Source: JBDHRG01 sp039807445
GTDB lineage: Bacteria > Pseudomonadota > Gammaproteobacteria > Competibacterales > Competibacteraceae
Reading direction: 5' to 3'
NCBI GenBank assembly: GCA_039807445.1
Contig: JBDHRG010000135.1
Coordinates: forward strand, 1-10,318
DNA length: 10,318 nt
Part shown: piece by piece, positions 1 to 6,343 of the stretch
How positions within the stretch are numbered: the first letter of the stretch is position 1
Layout of the letters: each line of letters starts with the position of its first letter
The notes under the pieces: generated by a model
Seen by the model: the letters and a program-made list of their open reading frames with translations, nothing else
What the model was told of the DNA's origin: nothing
The model's database searches: none
Position numbers and translations under genes: made by a program

Positions 1-977
1 GCGACCGCCAGCGCGTATGCGGTCGAGGTGTTGTACTTCAGCAGCGCGCGGAAGCCGTCGCCGGCCAGGAACACCGGCCCGCGGTGCCCGGCAGGCGCCA
101 GCAGCGTCGCCTGCCCCGTCGCCGGCAGCGCACCAGCGGCGGCGGTCACGCCGAGCGCCGCCCACTCGGCATAGGGCCGCGGCCGCTCGAAGTCGACCGC
201 CGCCCAGTCGAAGCCGGCCGGCAGCCGCACCTCCAGCCCCCAGGGTTCGCCGCGCGGCCAGCCCGCGCGTGCCAGGAAGTTGGCGCTCGAAGCCAGCGCA
301 TCGGCGGTGCTGGCCCACAGGTCGCGGCGACCGTCGCCGTCGGCGTCGACCGCATGGCGCACGAAGGTGCTCGGCATGAACTGCGTCTGCCCCATCGCAC
401 CGGCCCAGGAGCCGCGCAACTGGCCGGGCACGACATCGCCCGCGTCGAGCAGGCGCAGCGCATCGACGAACTCGGCGCGGTAGCGCTCGGCGCGGCGGCC
501 GTCGAAGCCGAGGGTGGCGACCACATCGAGCACGCGGAAGTCGCCGAGCACGCGGCCGTAATCGGTTTCCATGCCCCAGATCGCCACCACCGCTTCACCC
601 GGCACGCCGTACTCGACCTCGAGCCGCGCCAGCAGCGCGGCGTGCTGCGCACGCAAGACCCGACCGCGCTGCACGCGCGCAGCGCTGATCGCGCCGGCCA
701 GGTACTCCCAGATCGGCCTGGCGAACTCCGGTTGGCGCGCGTCGAGCTCGAGCACGCGCGGCACCTGCCGCACCGTGGGCAGCGCGCGGCGCACGGTCGC
801 GGGCGATACCCCGGCCGCTTCGGCTTCGCGCCCCGCTTCACGCAACCAGGCGGCGAAGTCGCGCGGCGCGGGCCGCGCCGCTTCGGCCGCGGGCGCCATC
901 GCCACCGGTGCCGTCTGGCAGGCGGCGAACAGCCCGGTGGCGGCAAGCAGGATCGCGGACATCGACGGGCGCGGCAT
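1..977 (-). CDS. Lytic murein transglycosylase, MltB-type lipoprotein (3' end outside window)
   Basis: The product should be a periplasmic, outer-membrane-anchored muramidase-like enzyme that cleaves the MurNAc-GlcNAc bond of peptidoglycan and forms 1,6-anhydro ends. The sequence shows a short hydrophobic leader ending in a lipobox (LFAAC, Cys20). An SLT_2-type catalytic domain follows from about residue 37. The family signature IWGMETDYG is present with the expected catalytic Glu at residue 137 (codon 567-569), followed by MGQTQFMPS and, near the window edge, LLKYNTSTAYA. The ATG at 975-977 was chosen because GGAGG lies 5 bases upstream and the lipoprotein leader starts there. About 325 residues are visible and the reading frame is open at the left edge, so only a C-terminal tail is missing. 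It is preceded by the terminator of yceI, so it is probably its own transcription unit. The MltB-like family is secure; the exact subfamily is not. Confidence 0.93.
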   Translation of the reverse strand, partial: MPRPSMSAILLAATGLFAACQTAPVAMAPAAEAARPAPRDFAAWLREAGREAEAAGVSPATVRRALPTVRQVPRVLELDARQPEFARPIWEYLAGAISAARVQRGRVLRAQHAALLARLEVEYGVPGEAVVAIWGMETDYGRVLGDFRVLDVVATLGFDGRRAERYRAEFVDALRLLDAGDVVPGQLRGSWAGAMGQTQFMPSTFVRHAVDADGDGRRDLWASTADALASSANFLARAGWPRGEPWGLEVRLPAGFDWAAVDFERPRPYAEWAALGVTAAAGALPATGQATLLAPAGHRGPVFLAGDGFRALLKYNTSTAYALAV

Positions 978-1005
978 GTGGACCTCCGGGATGATGAAGG
1001 TGCAC

Positions 1006-1011
1006 AGCATA
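1006..1011 (-). promoter_or_regulatory. Possible -10 element for the transglycosylase gene
   Basis: On the minus strand TATGCT matches 4 of 6 positions of the sigma-70 -10 consensus and would give a leader of roughly 20 bases before the transglycosylase start at 977. No convincing -35 hexamer is seen at the right spacing. This is therefore a weak call, supported mainly by its place between the yceI terminator and the start codon. Confidence 0.25.
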
Positions 1012-1031
1012 GCCGCGACGCGGCCCGAACG

Positions 1032-1058
1032 AAAAAAGCCCGCCGACGGCGGGCCTTT
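1032..1058 (-). terminator. Intrinsic terminator downstream of yceI
   Basis: Read on the minus strand, a perfect 7-bp stem GCCCGCC/GGCGGGC with a GTC loop is followed directly by six T residues, and A residues precede the stem. It begins about 40 bases after the yceI stop codon. This is the classic rho-independent layout. It should end the cytochrome b561-yceI transcript and insulate the transglycosylase gene beyond it. Read on the plus strand the A-rich flank becomes leading and only CTTT follows, so plus-strand activity would be weaker. Confidence 0.88.
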
Positions 1059-1095
1059 CCGTGCCGAGGCCGAGGGCAGTGCGGCCCGGTGCCGA

Positions 1096-1674
1096 TCACT
1101 TCTCGCGGATGCCCTCGATCACGAACTTCAGCATCACTTCGTCGGCCTTGGGCAGGTTGGACGCCATGCCGAACTGGGTACGGTCGATCTTGGTCGTGCC
1201 GACGTAGCCGCGGCGGTAGTCGCCCCACGGATCGTCGCCGGCACCGATGAAATCGACCGCGACGGTGATCGGTCTGGTCACGCCGTTCAGCGTCAGATTG
1301 CCTTCCAGCGCCGCCTTGCCGTTGCCGTTGTCGGTGAACTTGGTGCTGACGAAGCGCGCCTCGGGGTTCTGCTCGGTGTTCAGGTATTTCTCGCCGCGCA
1401 AGTGGCCGTTGCGCTCGGCGTCGTTGGTGTCGACGCTGTCGGTCTTGACCAGCATCTCGATCTTCGAGGCCGAGGGGTTGTCCTTGTCGTAGCTGAACTT
1501 GCCGCCCAGCTCGTTGAAGCGCCCCTGCATCGTGCTGAAGCCGAGATGCGAGATCTCGAACACCACGTACGAGTGGCGGGGGTCGACCTTGTAGTTCTCG
1601 ACCGCGGCGTGCGCAGCCGGCAGCGCGGCCAGCGACAGTGCGATCAGGGCGGGTTTCAGCAGGGGCTTGAGCAT
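1096..1674 (-). CDS. yceI: YceI family periplasmic lipocalin-like protein
   Basis: The product is a 192-residue secreted protein of the YceI family. These are small beta-barrel lipocalin-like proteins thought to bind long isoprenoid or other lipophilic molecules in the periplasm; the ligand here is not known. A Sec signal peptide covers residues 1-23 with a likely cut after AHA. The mature part has family features in order: VDPRHSYVVFEISHLGFS near the start, a central RFNELGGKFSYD strand, LTLNGVTRPITV, and a C-terminal MLKFVIEG strand. Length matches E. coli YceI. The frame is open upstream into the cytochrome gene, but the ATG at 1672-1674 starts the signal peptide and has AGGAG 6 bases upstream. 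It lies 68 bases after the cytochrome b561 gene, a pairing common in proteobacteria, and ends before an intrinsic terminator, so the two are probably one operon. Confidence 0.95.
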   Translation of the reverse strand: MLKPLLKPALIALSLAALPAAHAAVENYKVDPRHSYVVFEISHLGFSTMQGRFNELGGKFSYDKDNPSASKIEMLVKTDSVDTNDAERNGHLRGEKYLNTEQNPEARFVSTKFTDNGNGKAALEGNLTLNGVTRPITVAVDFIGAGDDPWGDYRRGYVGTTKIDRTQFGMASNLPKADEVMLKFVIEGIREK

Positions 1675-1703
1675 GGCGATCTCCTGAGGGGGTCGAAGGG
1701 TGG

Positions 1704-1744
1704 GTACTGCGTACTGCGCAAGAGTGCTCTCGTGAGCAGCACTC
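1704..1744. repeat. Hairpin and 7-base tandem repeat between cytochrome b561 and yceI genes
   Basis: GAGTGCT (1722-1728) and AGCACTC (1738-1744) form a perfect 7-bp stem that runs into the cytochrome b561 stop codon. Next to it GTACTGC is repeated in tandem (1704-1717). No T tract follows the stem on the minus strand, so it is not a standard terminator. It could attenuate or process the transcript between the two genes; this is inference. Confidence 0.4.
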
Positions 1745-2300
1745 ATTCCGCGTGCGGCAGCCGCCCGAGCATACGTCCGAGCGTGCCGTCGCGGTCGACG
1801 AACTGGTGCTTGAGCGCCGCCAGGGCATGCACCAGCACCAGCCAGGCGGTGCCGAAGGCGAGCAGGTAGTGGATCAGCTTGGTGGCTTCCTGCAGCGCCT
1901 TGCTCGACGGCAGCAAGGCCGGGATCTCGAACAGCCCGAACACGCCGACGGCGTGGCCGTCGGCGGTCGACAGCAGGTAGCCGCTGAACGGGATCGCGAG
2001 CGTCATCAGGTACAGCAGGCCGTGGCCGGCCCGGGCACCGACACGCTCCCAGGGCTTCAGCGTCGCGGCGAGCGCCGGCTTGCGGTCGGCGAGCGCCCAG
2101 GCGATGCGTGCCAGCGCCAGCACGAACACCAGCACGCCGCACGAGCGGTGCAGGTCGGCGGTCCACTTGTAGCCGGGGTCGTAGTAGTCGAGTGTGGTGA
2201 TGTACCAGCCGAGCGCGAACAGCGCGGCCATCGCCAGCGCGATCGTCCAGTGCAGCAGCCGCGCGGCCAGGCCGTAGTTGTCGGTCGAATTGCGCCACAT
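1743..2300 (-). CDS. cybB: Cytochrome b561 (CybB-type, di-heme, four-helix)
   Basis: The product is an integral membrane b-type cytochrome of 185 residues, of the bacterial cytochrome b561 family that passes electrons between membrane quinone and a periplasmic or cytoplasmic partner. Four hydrophobic segments are visible at about residues 12-33, 50-70, 92-112 and 139-162. Candidate heme-ligand histidines are H17, H51, H144 and H158. Their spacings (34 residues for the first pair, 14 for the second) agree with the pattern I recall for the E. coli protein. The N-terminal LLHWTIALAM segment is typical of the family. The start at 2298-2300 has GGGAG about 10 bases upstream. It is first in an apparent operon with yceI and divergent from a LysR-type gene across 115 bases, so that regulator is a candidate controller. 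The physiological partner is unknown. Confidence 0.93.
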   Translation of the reverse strand: MWRNSTDNYGLAARLLHWTIALAMAALFALGWYITTLDYYDPGYKWTADLHRSCGVLVFVLALARIAWALADRKPALAATLKPWERVGARAGHGLLYLMTLAIPFSGYLLSTADGHAVGVFGLFEIPALLPSSKALQEATKLIHYLLAFGTAWLVLVHALAALKHQFVDRDGTLGRMLGRLPHAE

Positions 2301-2385
2301 CGTCGCGGCTCTCCCGTGTCCGTCGAAAGGACAAAGCTAGCACGCGCAGCGCTGGCGATCAGTGCCCCTGGCGTGACAGGATTGT

Positions 2386-2415
2386 TTCCCCGAACTCGAC
2401 AATTCCGCGGAACTC
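2386..2415. promoter_or_regulatory. Candidate LysR operator in the divergent intergenic region
   Basis: The 115-base gap between the divergent cytochrome b561 and LysR genes holds a perfect 10-base palindrome, TTCCGCGGAA (2403-2412), directly before the LysR start. A related element, TTCCCCGAACTC (2386-2397), lies 17 bases away in the same orientation; the second copy reads TTCCGCGGAACTC. Two dyad-like elements beside a LysR gene fit an autoregulatory and divergent operator. The spacing and the symmetry are seen in the sequence; binding is inferred. Confidence 0.4.
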
Positions 2416-3327
2416 ATGGCCAGCCTGGATGACGTATTGCTTTTCGCGCGAGTGGTCGAGCTCGGCAGCTTCACGCTCGCAGCCGAAGAGCTCGAGACTT
2501 CGCGCTCGCTGGTCAGCAAGCGCATCGCGGCGCTCGAGGAGCGCCTCGGCGTGCGGCTCCTGAACCGCACCACGCGCAAGCTGAGCCTGACCGAATCGGG
2601 CGAAGTCTACTACGGCTACTGCAGCGCCATCCGCGACACGCTCGACGAAGCCGAGCAGCGCGTCGGCGCGCTCGGCGAGCGCCCGCGCGGCGTGCTGAAG
2701 CTCAACGTGCCGGTCACCTTCGGCGAGCTGTTCATCGCGCCGCTGCTCGCCGACTTTCTCGCCGACCACCCCGAAGTCAGCGTCGACATGCACATGGACG
2801 ACCGCTTCCTCGACCCGGTCGAGGGCGGCTTCGACCTGACCATCCGCATCGGCACGCTGGCCGACTCCAGCCTGGTGGCGAGCCGCATCGCGACGATGTG
2901 GCTGGTGGTGTGCGGCGCGCCGGCCTACCTCGCGCGCCACGGCACGCCCGAGCACCCGGACCAGCTGCGTGCGCACAACTGCCTGACCTACCGCTACGCA
3001 CGCGAGCGCAGCGACGAGTGGCAGTTGTTCGGCCCGGACGGACCGCGCACGGTGCGCGTGAGCGGCAACCTGCGCGCCAGCAACGGCTTGGCCCTGCGCA
3101 ACGCCGCGCGCGCCGGACTGGGGCTGGTCCTGTCGCCCGAGTTCATGGTCCGCGACGACCTCGCCGGCGGCCGCCTGGTACAAGTGCTCGCCGACTGGTG
3201 CCGCGAACGGATCGGCGTCTACGCGCTCTATCCGCACGCGCACCGGCTGCCGGCCAAGACCCGCGCCTTCGTCGACTTCCTGCGCACGCGCTTCGCCGGG
3301 TGGCCGGGGTGGGCGGGCGGCGGCTGA
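2416..3327 (+). CDS. LysR-type transcriptional regulator
   Basis: The product is a 303-residue DNA-binding regulator with the standard LysR layout. An N-terminal winged helix-turn-helix occupies about residues 3-62 (GSFTLAAEELETSRSLVSKR then LGVRLLNRTTRKLSLTESG). A linker helix follows, then a periplasmic-binding-protein-like effector domain from about residue 90 to 295. The pattern of the recognition segment and the FDLTIRIG and GLVLSPEF stretches resemble the CrgA/DmlR/AaeR group. The effector cannot be read from sequence. The ATG at 2416 begins the conserved domain directly; only a weak GGAA lies upstream. It is the sole plus-strand gene, divergent from cytochrome b561-yceI and convergent with nirJ-SUMT, with only 11 bases between the two stop codons and no terminator in that gap. 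The divergent pair is the more likely target; control of nir genes is not suggested by position. Confidence 0.95.
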   Translation: MASLDDVLLFARVVELGSFTLAAEELETSRSLVSKRIAALEERLGVRLLNRTTRKLSLTESGEVYYGYCSAIRDTLDEAEQRVGALGERPRGVLKLNVPVTFGELFIAPLLADFLADHPEVSVDMHMDDRFLDPVEGGFDLTIRIGTLADSSLVASRIATMWLVVCGAPAYLARHGTPEHPDQLRAHNCLTYRYARERSDEWQLFGPDGPRTVRVSGNLRASNGLALRNAARAGLGLVLSPEFMVRDDLAGGRLVQVLADWCRERIGVYALYPHAHRLPAKTRAFVDFLRTRFAGWPGWAGGG

Positions 3328-3338
3328 CCGGCCCCTGC

Positions 3339-5324
3339 CTACGCGCCCCCCTCCCCTGCCAGGGGCAGCGACGGGGTGGGCTCGAACCATGCCAGCCGCG
3401 CGTGCAGCGCCGCGACGGCGCCGATCACGATCAGCGCCGGCGGCTCGGCATCGCGCGCGAGCTCGGGCAGACCGGCGAGCGTGCCGAGCGCCACGCGCTG
3501 GCGCGGCGTGGTGCCACGCTCGATCAGCGCCGCCGGCGTACCGGGCGCGCAGCCGTGTGCGAGCAGCCGCGCGGCGAGCTCGGCGGCGTTGTGCAAGCCC
3601 ATGTAGAACACCAGCGTCTGCCCGGGGCGCGCGAGCGCGTCCCAGTCGGGCTCGGGACCGCCGTCCTGGCGGTGGCCGGTGACGAAGCCGAGCGCCTGCG
3701 CGTGATCGCGGTGCGTCAAGGGGATGCCGGCGTAGGCGGCGCACCCGGCCGCCGAGGTGATGCCCGGCACCACCTCGTAGCGGATGCCGGCGGCGCGCAG
3801 CGCCTCGAGCTCTTCGCCGCCGCGGCCGAAGATCAGCGGATCGCCGCCCTTGAGCCGCAGCACTTTCCTGCCCTGGCGCGCCAGGCGCACGAGCAGGCGG
3901 TTGATCTCGGCCTGCGGCAGCGTGTGCCGGCCGTCGGCCTTGCCGACGTAGATCCGCTCGGCGCTCGGCCGGGCGTGCGCGAGCACCTCGTCCGACACCA
4001 GCCGGTCGTAGACGATTACCTCGGCCTCGGCGAGGCGCCGCGCCGCCTTCAGCGTCAGCAGCTCGGCGTCGCCGGGGCCGGCACCGACCAGCCACACCTC
4101 GCCCTCGGCGGCCTTGCGCCGCCGCGCCGGGTCGAAGCGCACCGGCTCGGCCGCCTGCCAGGGCTGCGGCGGCTCGGCGACGAAGCCTTCGGGCAGACCG
4201 ATCTCGGCATCCGACAGGTAGCAGCCGGGGTCTTCGGCCCAGGGATCGCCGGTGGTCTGCCAGGCGCGCACGCGCGTGTTGCCGTTGCAGAGCGCACGGT
4301 GGCGGCAGACGCCGCAGCGCCCCTTCAGCGGCCGCGGACTGGCGCGCAGGCCCCGCATCAGCGGGTCGTCCGCCTCGGTCCAGATCGCCGAGAACGGCCG
4401 CTCGCGGACGTTACCGAGGCGCCAGCCCCACCAGTAGGTGTCGGGGTGAACGTCGCCGACGTTGTCGATGTTGGCGATGCCGACGCCGGTGGAATTGCCG
4501 CCCCAGCGCTCGAGCGCCGTACGCAGGCCGGCGGTATCGAAGCCGCGCGCCTCGGCCCAGGCGAGCAGGTACGGACCGTCGGCATCGTTGTTGCCGCTGA
4601 CGTATTCGCGCCCGCTGTCCAGGTCGGCCCAGGCGGTATCGAACAGCAGGTCCATCGCCGCGCGCGTCAGCCGGTGCGCGGCATCGTCGCGGCGGTTGCG
4701 CGCGCCGCGGCCGGCGTAGTTCAGGTGCGAGAGGTAGAACTTGTCGACACCCTCGGCGCGCATCAGCTCCAGCAGCGCGGGCAGCTCGTCGGCGTTGTCG
4801 CGCGTCAGCGTGAAGCGCAGCCCCACCTTGATGCCGCGGCTGCGGCACAGCCGCACCGCCGCCAGCGAGCGGTCGAAGGCGCCTTCCATGCGGCGGAAGC
4901 GGTCGTGCGCCTCGCGCAGCCCGTCGATCGAGATGCCGACGTAGTCGTAGCCGACGGCGGCGATCGCATCGATGCCGGTGGCGTCGATCAAGGTCCCGTT
5001 GGTCGACAGCCCGAGGTACAGCCCGAGCGCCTTGGCGCGCGCGGCGAGTTCGGGCAGGTCCGGGCGCAGCAGCGGCTCGCCGCCCGACAGGATCAGCGCC
5101 GGCACGCGCATCGCGGCCAGGTCGTCGAGCACCGCCAGCGCCTCGGCGGTCGACAGCTCGCCGGGGAAGTCGATGTCGGCCGAGATCGAGTAGCAGTGCC
5201 GGCAGGTCAGGTTGCAGCGCCGCACCAGGTTCCAGATCACGACCGGCCCGCTCGGCCGTCGCGCCGGAGCCGCCGGCACCGCCGGACGGCGCAGCATCTG
5301 CATGAAGTGGCTGATGCGGAACAT
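3339..5324 (-). CDS. nirJ: Fused heme d1 biosynthesis radical SAM protein NirJ and uroporphyrinogen-III C-methyltransferase (SUMT)
   Basis: One frame of 661 residues encodes two complete enzymes. Residues 1 to about 400 are NirJ: a radical SAM CxxxCxxC motif (C37, C41, C44), GGEP at 81-84, and C-terminal cysteines C337, C340, C346 and C368 for an auxiliary iron-sulfur cluster. NirJ replaces two propionate groups of didecarboxysiroheme with keto groups. Residues about 408-648 are SUMT, which makes precorrin-2 from uroporphyrinogen III with SAM. Its motifs are VGAGPGD (413-419), YDRLV, LKGGDPLIFGRGGEE (491-505), VVPGITSA, GIPLTHR and FYMG. No stop lies between them and the joining segment is only 10-20 residues. 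The ATG at 5322-5324 has GGAG 7 bases upstream; the frame is open further upstream but only as a shadow of nirH. A GTG at V410 preceded by GAGG could allow internal initiation of SUMT. The last 10 residues are repeat-like. The gene lies 86 bases after nirH. Both domain calls are firm; whether one polypeptide exists in vivo is untested. Confidence 0.95.
   Translation of the reverse strand: MFRISHFMQMLRRPAVPAAPARRPSGPVVIWNLVRRCNLTCRHCYSISADIDFPGELSTAEALAVLDDLAAMRVPALILSGGEPLLRPDLPELAARAKALGLYLGLSTNGTLIDATGIDAIAAVGYDYVGISIDGLREAHDRFRRMEGAFDRSLAAVRLCRSRGIKVGLRFTLTRDNADELPALLELMRAEGVDKFYLSHLNYAGRGARNRRDDAAHRLTRAAMDLLFDTAWADLDSGREYVSGNNDADGPYLLAWAEARGFDTAGLRTALERWGGNSTGVGIANIDNVGDVHPDTYWWGWRLGNVRERPFSAIWTEADDPLMRGLRASPRPLKGRCGVCRHRALCNGNTRVRAWQTTGDPWAEDPGCYLSDAEIGLPEGFVAEPPQPWQAAEPVRFDPARRRKAAEGEVWLVGAGPGDAELLTLKAARRLAEAEVIVYDRLVSDEVLAHARPSAERIYVGKADGRHTLPQAEINRLLVRLARQGRKVLRLKGGDPLIFGRGGEELEALRAAGIRYEVVPGITSAAGCAAYAGIPLTHRDHAQALGFVTGHRQDGGPEPDWDALARPGQTLVFYMGLHNAAELAARLLAHGCAPGTPAALIERGTTPRQRVALGTLAGLPELARDAEPPALIVIGAVAALHARLAWFEPTPSLPLAGEGGA
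3353..3365. repeat. GC-rich hairpin at the 3' end of nirJ-SUMT
   Basis: CCCCTGCCAGGGG forms a small dyad inside the last codons of nirJ-SUMT, within a G-run that encodes the tail LPLAGEGGA. Sequence of this type (CCCTCCCC...GGGG) recurs dispersed in many GC-rich proteobacterial genomes and often sits at gene ends. It lies at the convergent junction with the LysR gene and may slow or end transcription, although no T tract follows. Its repeat nature is inferred from general appearance, not from a genome search. Confidence 0.35.
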
Positions 5325-5384
5325 CGCACGTCTCCCCCGCCAATGACGATGCCCGCAGTGTCGCGCCGGACGGCGGCGGCGGAC

Positions 5385-5398
5385 TTGATCTCGGGCAA
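5385..5398 (-). promoter_or_regulatory. Weak FNR/Dnr-like box upstream of nirJ-SUMT
   Basis: The 86-base gap between nirH and nirJ contains TTGAT-CTCG-GGCAA (plus-strand reading), 8 of 10 matches to TTGAT-N4-ATCAA. Its centre is 67 bases from the nirJ start, and a poor -10 match (GACACT on the minus strand, 5357-5362) lies about 32 bases downstream. It could support an internal anaerobic promoter for the last gene, but the right half-site is degenerate and chance occurrence is possible. Confidence 0.25.
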
Positions 5399-5410
5399 GC
5401 CGGGCCGGTT

Positions 5411-5890
5411 TCAGCCCCCGGCGAGCCGCAGGCCGGTCTTCTTCAGGATGCGCGTGCTGTACAGGATCGCGTGACCGCGGTCGTCGGCACCGAGCAGCGC
5501 CGCGATCGCGGCGACCTGCGCTTCGACCTCGGCCCGCGAGCGGCCGTGGACCATCGCGAACAGGTTGTAGCGCCACTCGGGCAGGCGGCGCGGGCGATGG
5601 TAGCAGTGGCTGACGCAGGCCAGCGCACCGAGCGCTTCGCCGCAGGCGCGGATGCGCTCGTCGGGCACGTCCCAGACGCTCATGCCGTTGGCGGTGTAGC
5701 CGAGCGCGTAGTGGTTGGGCACCGCGGCGATGCGGCGGATGATGCCGCGCTCGAGCATTGCCGCGAGGCGGGCCTTGACCTCCTCGACGCTCAGCCCGAG
5801 CTGCTCGGCGAGCGCGTGGTACGGCCGCGGCACCAGCGCCAGCCCGGCCTGGGTGGCGAGGATCAGGCGGCGGTCGGTGGCGTCGATCAT
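5411..5890 (-). CDS. nirH: Siroheme decarboxylase subunit NirH (Lrp/AsnC-like)
   Basis: This 159-residue cytoplasmic protein should pair with NirG. Such pairs (NirDL, NirGH, and AhbAB in other organisms) decarboxylate two acetate side chains of siroheme to give 12,18-didecarboxysiroheme, the precursor of heme d1. It has an AsnC-type helix-turn-helix fold at the N-terminus (residues 4-54, retained as fold rather than for DNA binding in this family) and an AsnC ligand-type domain. The NirL/NirH signature CYHRPRRLPEWRYNLF is at residues 96-111, followed by MVHG. The start at 5888-5890 is 3 bases past the nirG stop and its GAGG ribosome site overlaps the end of nirG, so translation is probably coupled. 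It closely resembles the second half of the upstream NirDL fusion. The choice of H rather than L follows from that fusion and gene order. Confidence 0.92.
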   Translation of the reverse strand: MIDATDRRLILATQAGLALVPRPYHALAEQLGLSVEEVKARLAAMLERGIIRRIAAVPNHYALGYTANGMSVWDVPDERIRACGEALGALACVSHCYHRPRRLPEWRYNLFAMVHGRSRAEVEAQVAAIAALLGADDRGHAILYSTRILKKTGLRLAGG

Positions 5891-5893
5891 GCG

Positions 5894-6343
5894 TCACACC
5901 TCGAAGTGCAGCCCGACGAAGAACTCCTCGATCTTCGGCAGGTTCAGCACCGGGTAGCCGGTTTCGCGCTCGATCGCGGCGATGAGCTCGGCGATGCGCC
6001 CGGGCGTCTCGGTCGCCAGCACGAACCAGAGGTTGTAGCGATGCGCACGGGCGTAGTTGTGCGCGACCTCGGGAAAGGCGTTCAGCTTCGCGCTGACGTG
6101 CTCGAGCTCGGCCTCGGGCACCGCCAGCGCCGCCAGCGTCAGGCCGCCGCCGAGGCGCTCGGCGTGGTACATCGGCCCGAAGCGGCTCAGGACGCGCGCC
6201 TCCAGCAGGCGCTGCAGCCGCCTGAGCAGCTCGGCTTCGCCGATCCCGAGCTCGGCGGCGACTTCGGCATACGGCTCGTCGACCAGCGGCAAGCCGCGCT
6301 GCAAGCGGTTGACGATCAGGCGGTCGCAGGCATCGAGCGCCAT
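5894..6343 (-). CDS. nirG: Siroheme decarboxylase subunit NirG (Lrp/AsnC-like)
   Basis: This 149-residue protein is the NirD/NirG-type half of a siroheme decarboxylase, expected to form a heterodimer with NirH from the next gene. It shows an AsnC-like winged-helix region (residues 3-55), then SRFGPMYH and the NirD/NirG signature AHNYARAHRYNLWF (residues 94-107), in which the conserved histidines and tyrosines probably line the siroheme site. It ends with the short FFVGLHFEV segment usual for this type. The frame is open further upstream, but the ATG at 6341-6343 has a strong GAGGAG 5 bases before it. The gene starts inside the last 28 bases of nirDL, in another frame, which implies coupled translation. 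It matches the first half of NirDL in motif order, consistent with an old D-L / G-H duplication. Confidence 0.92.
   Translation of the reverse strand: MALDACDRLIVNRLQRGLPLVDEPYAEVAAELGIGEAELLRRLQRLLEARVLSRFGPMYHAERLGGGLTLAALAVPEAELEHVSAKLNAFPEVAHNYARAHRYNLWFVLATETPGRIAELIAAIERETGYPVLNLPKIEEFFVGLHFEV

Noticed and set aside
146..1828. A 560-codon minus-strand frame in another phase across yceI and the transglycosylase
   Set aside because: It crosses the intrinsic terminator and two real genes in the wrong phase and shows no family signature.
84..1869. Overlapping plus-strand frames opposite the transglycosylase and yceI genes
   Set aside because: Their translations are low-complexity shadows; the minus-strand frames carry clear family motifs, start sites and a terminator.
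1675..2343. Upstream in-frame extension of yceI to 415 codons
   Set aside because: It overlaps cytochrome b561 in another phase, while the ATG at 1674 begins a normal signal peptide with a ribosome site.
2898..5474. Long plus-strand open frame of 858 codons opposite nirJ-SUMT and overlapping the LysR gene
   Set aside because: It is Arg/Ala/Pro/Gln-rich with no recognisable domain and lies antisense to codon-biased, motif-rich nirJ-SUMT. Long antisense frames are expected at this GC content.
5325..5897. Upstream in-frame extension of nirJ-SUMT to 852 codons
   Set aside because: The extension is a phase-shifted shadow of nirH, which has the AsnC-like motifs in its own frame. The ATG at 5324 has a good ribosome site and starts the usual NirJ N-terminus.
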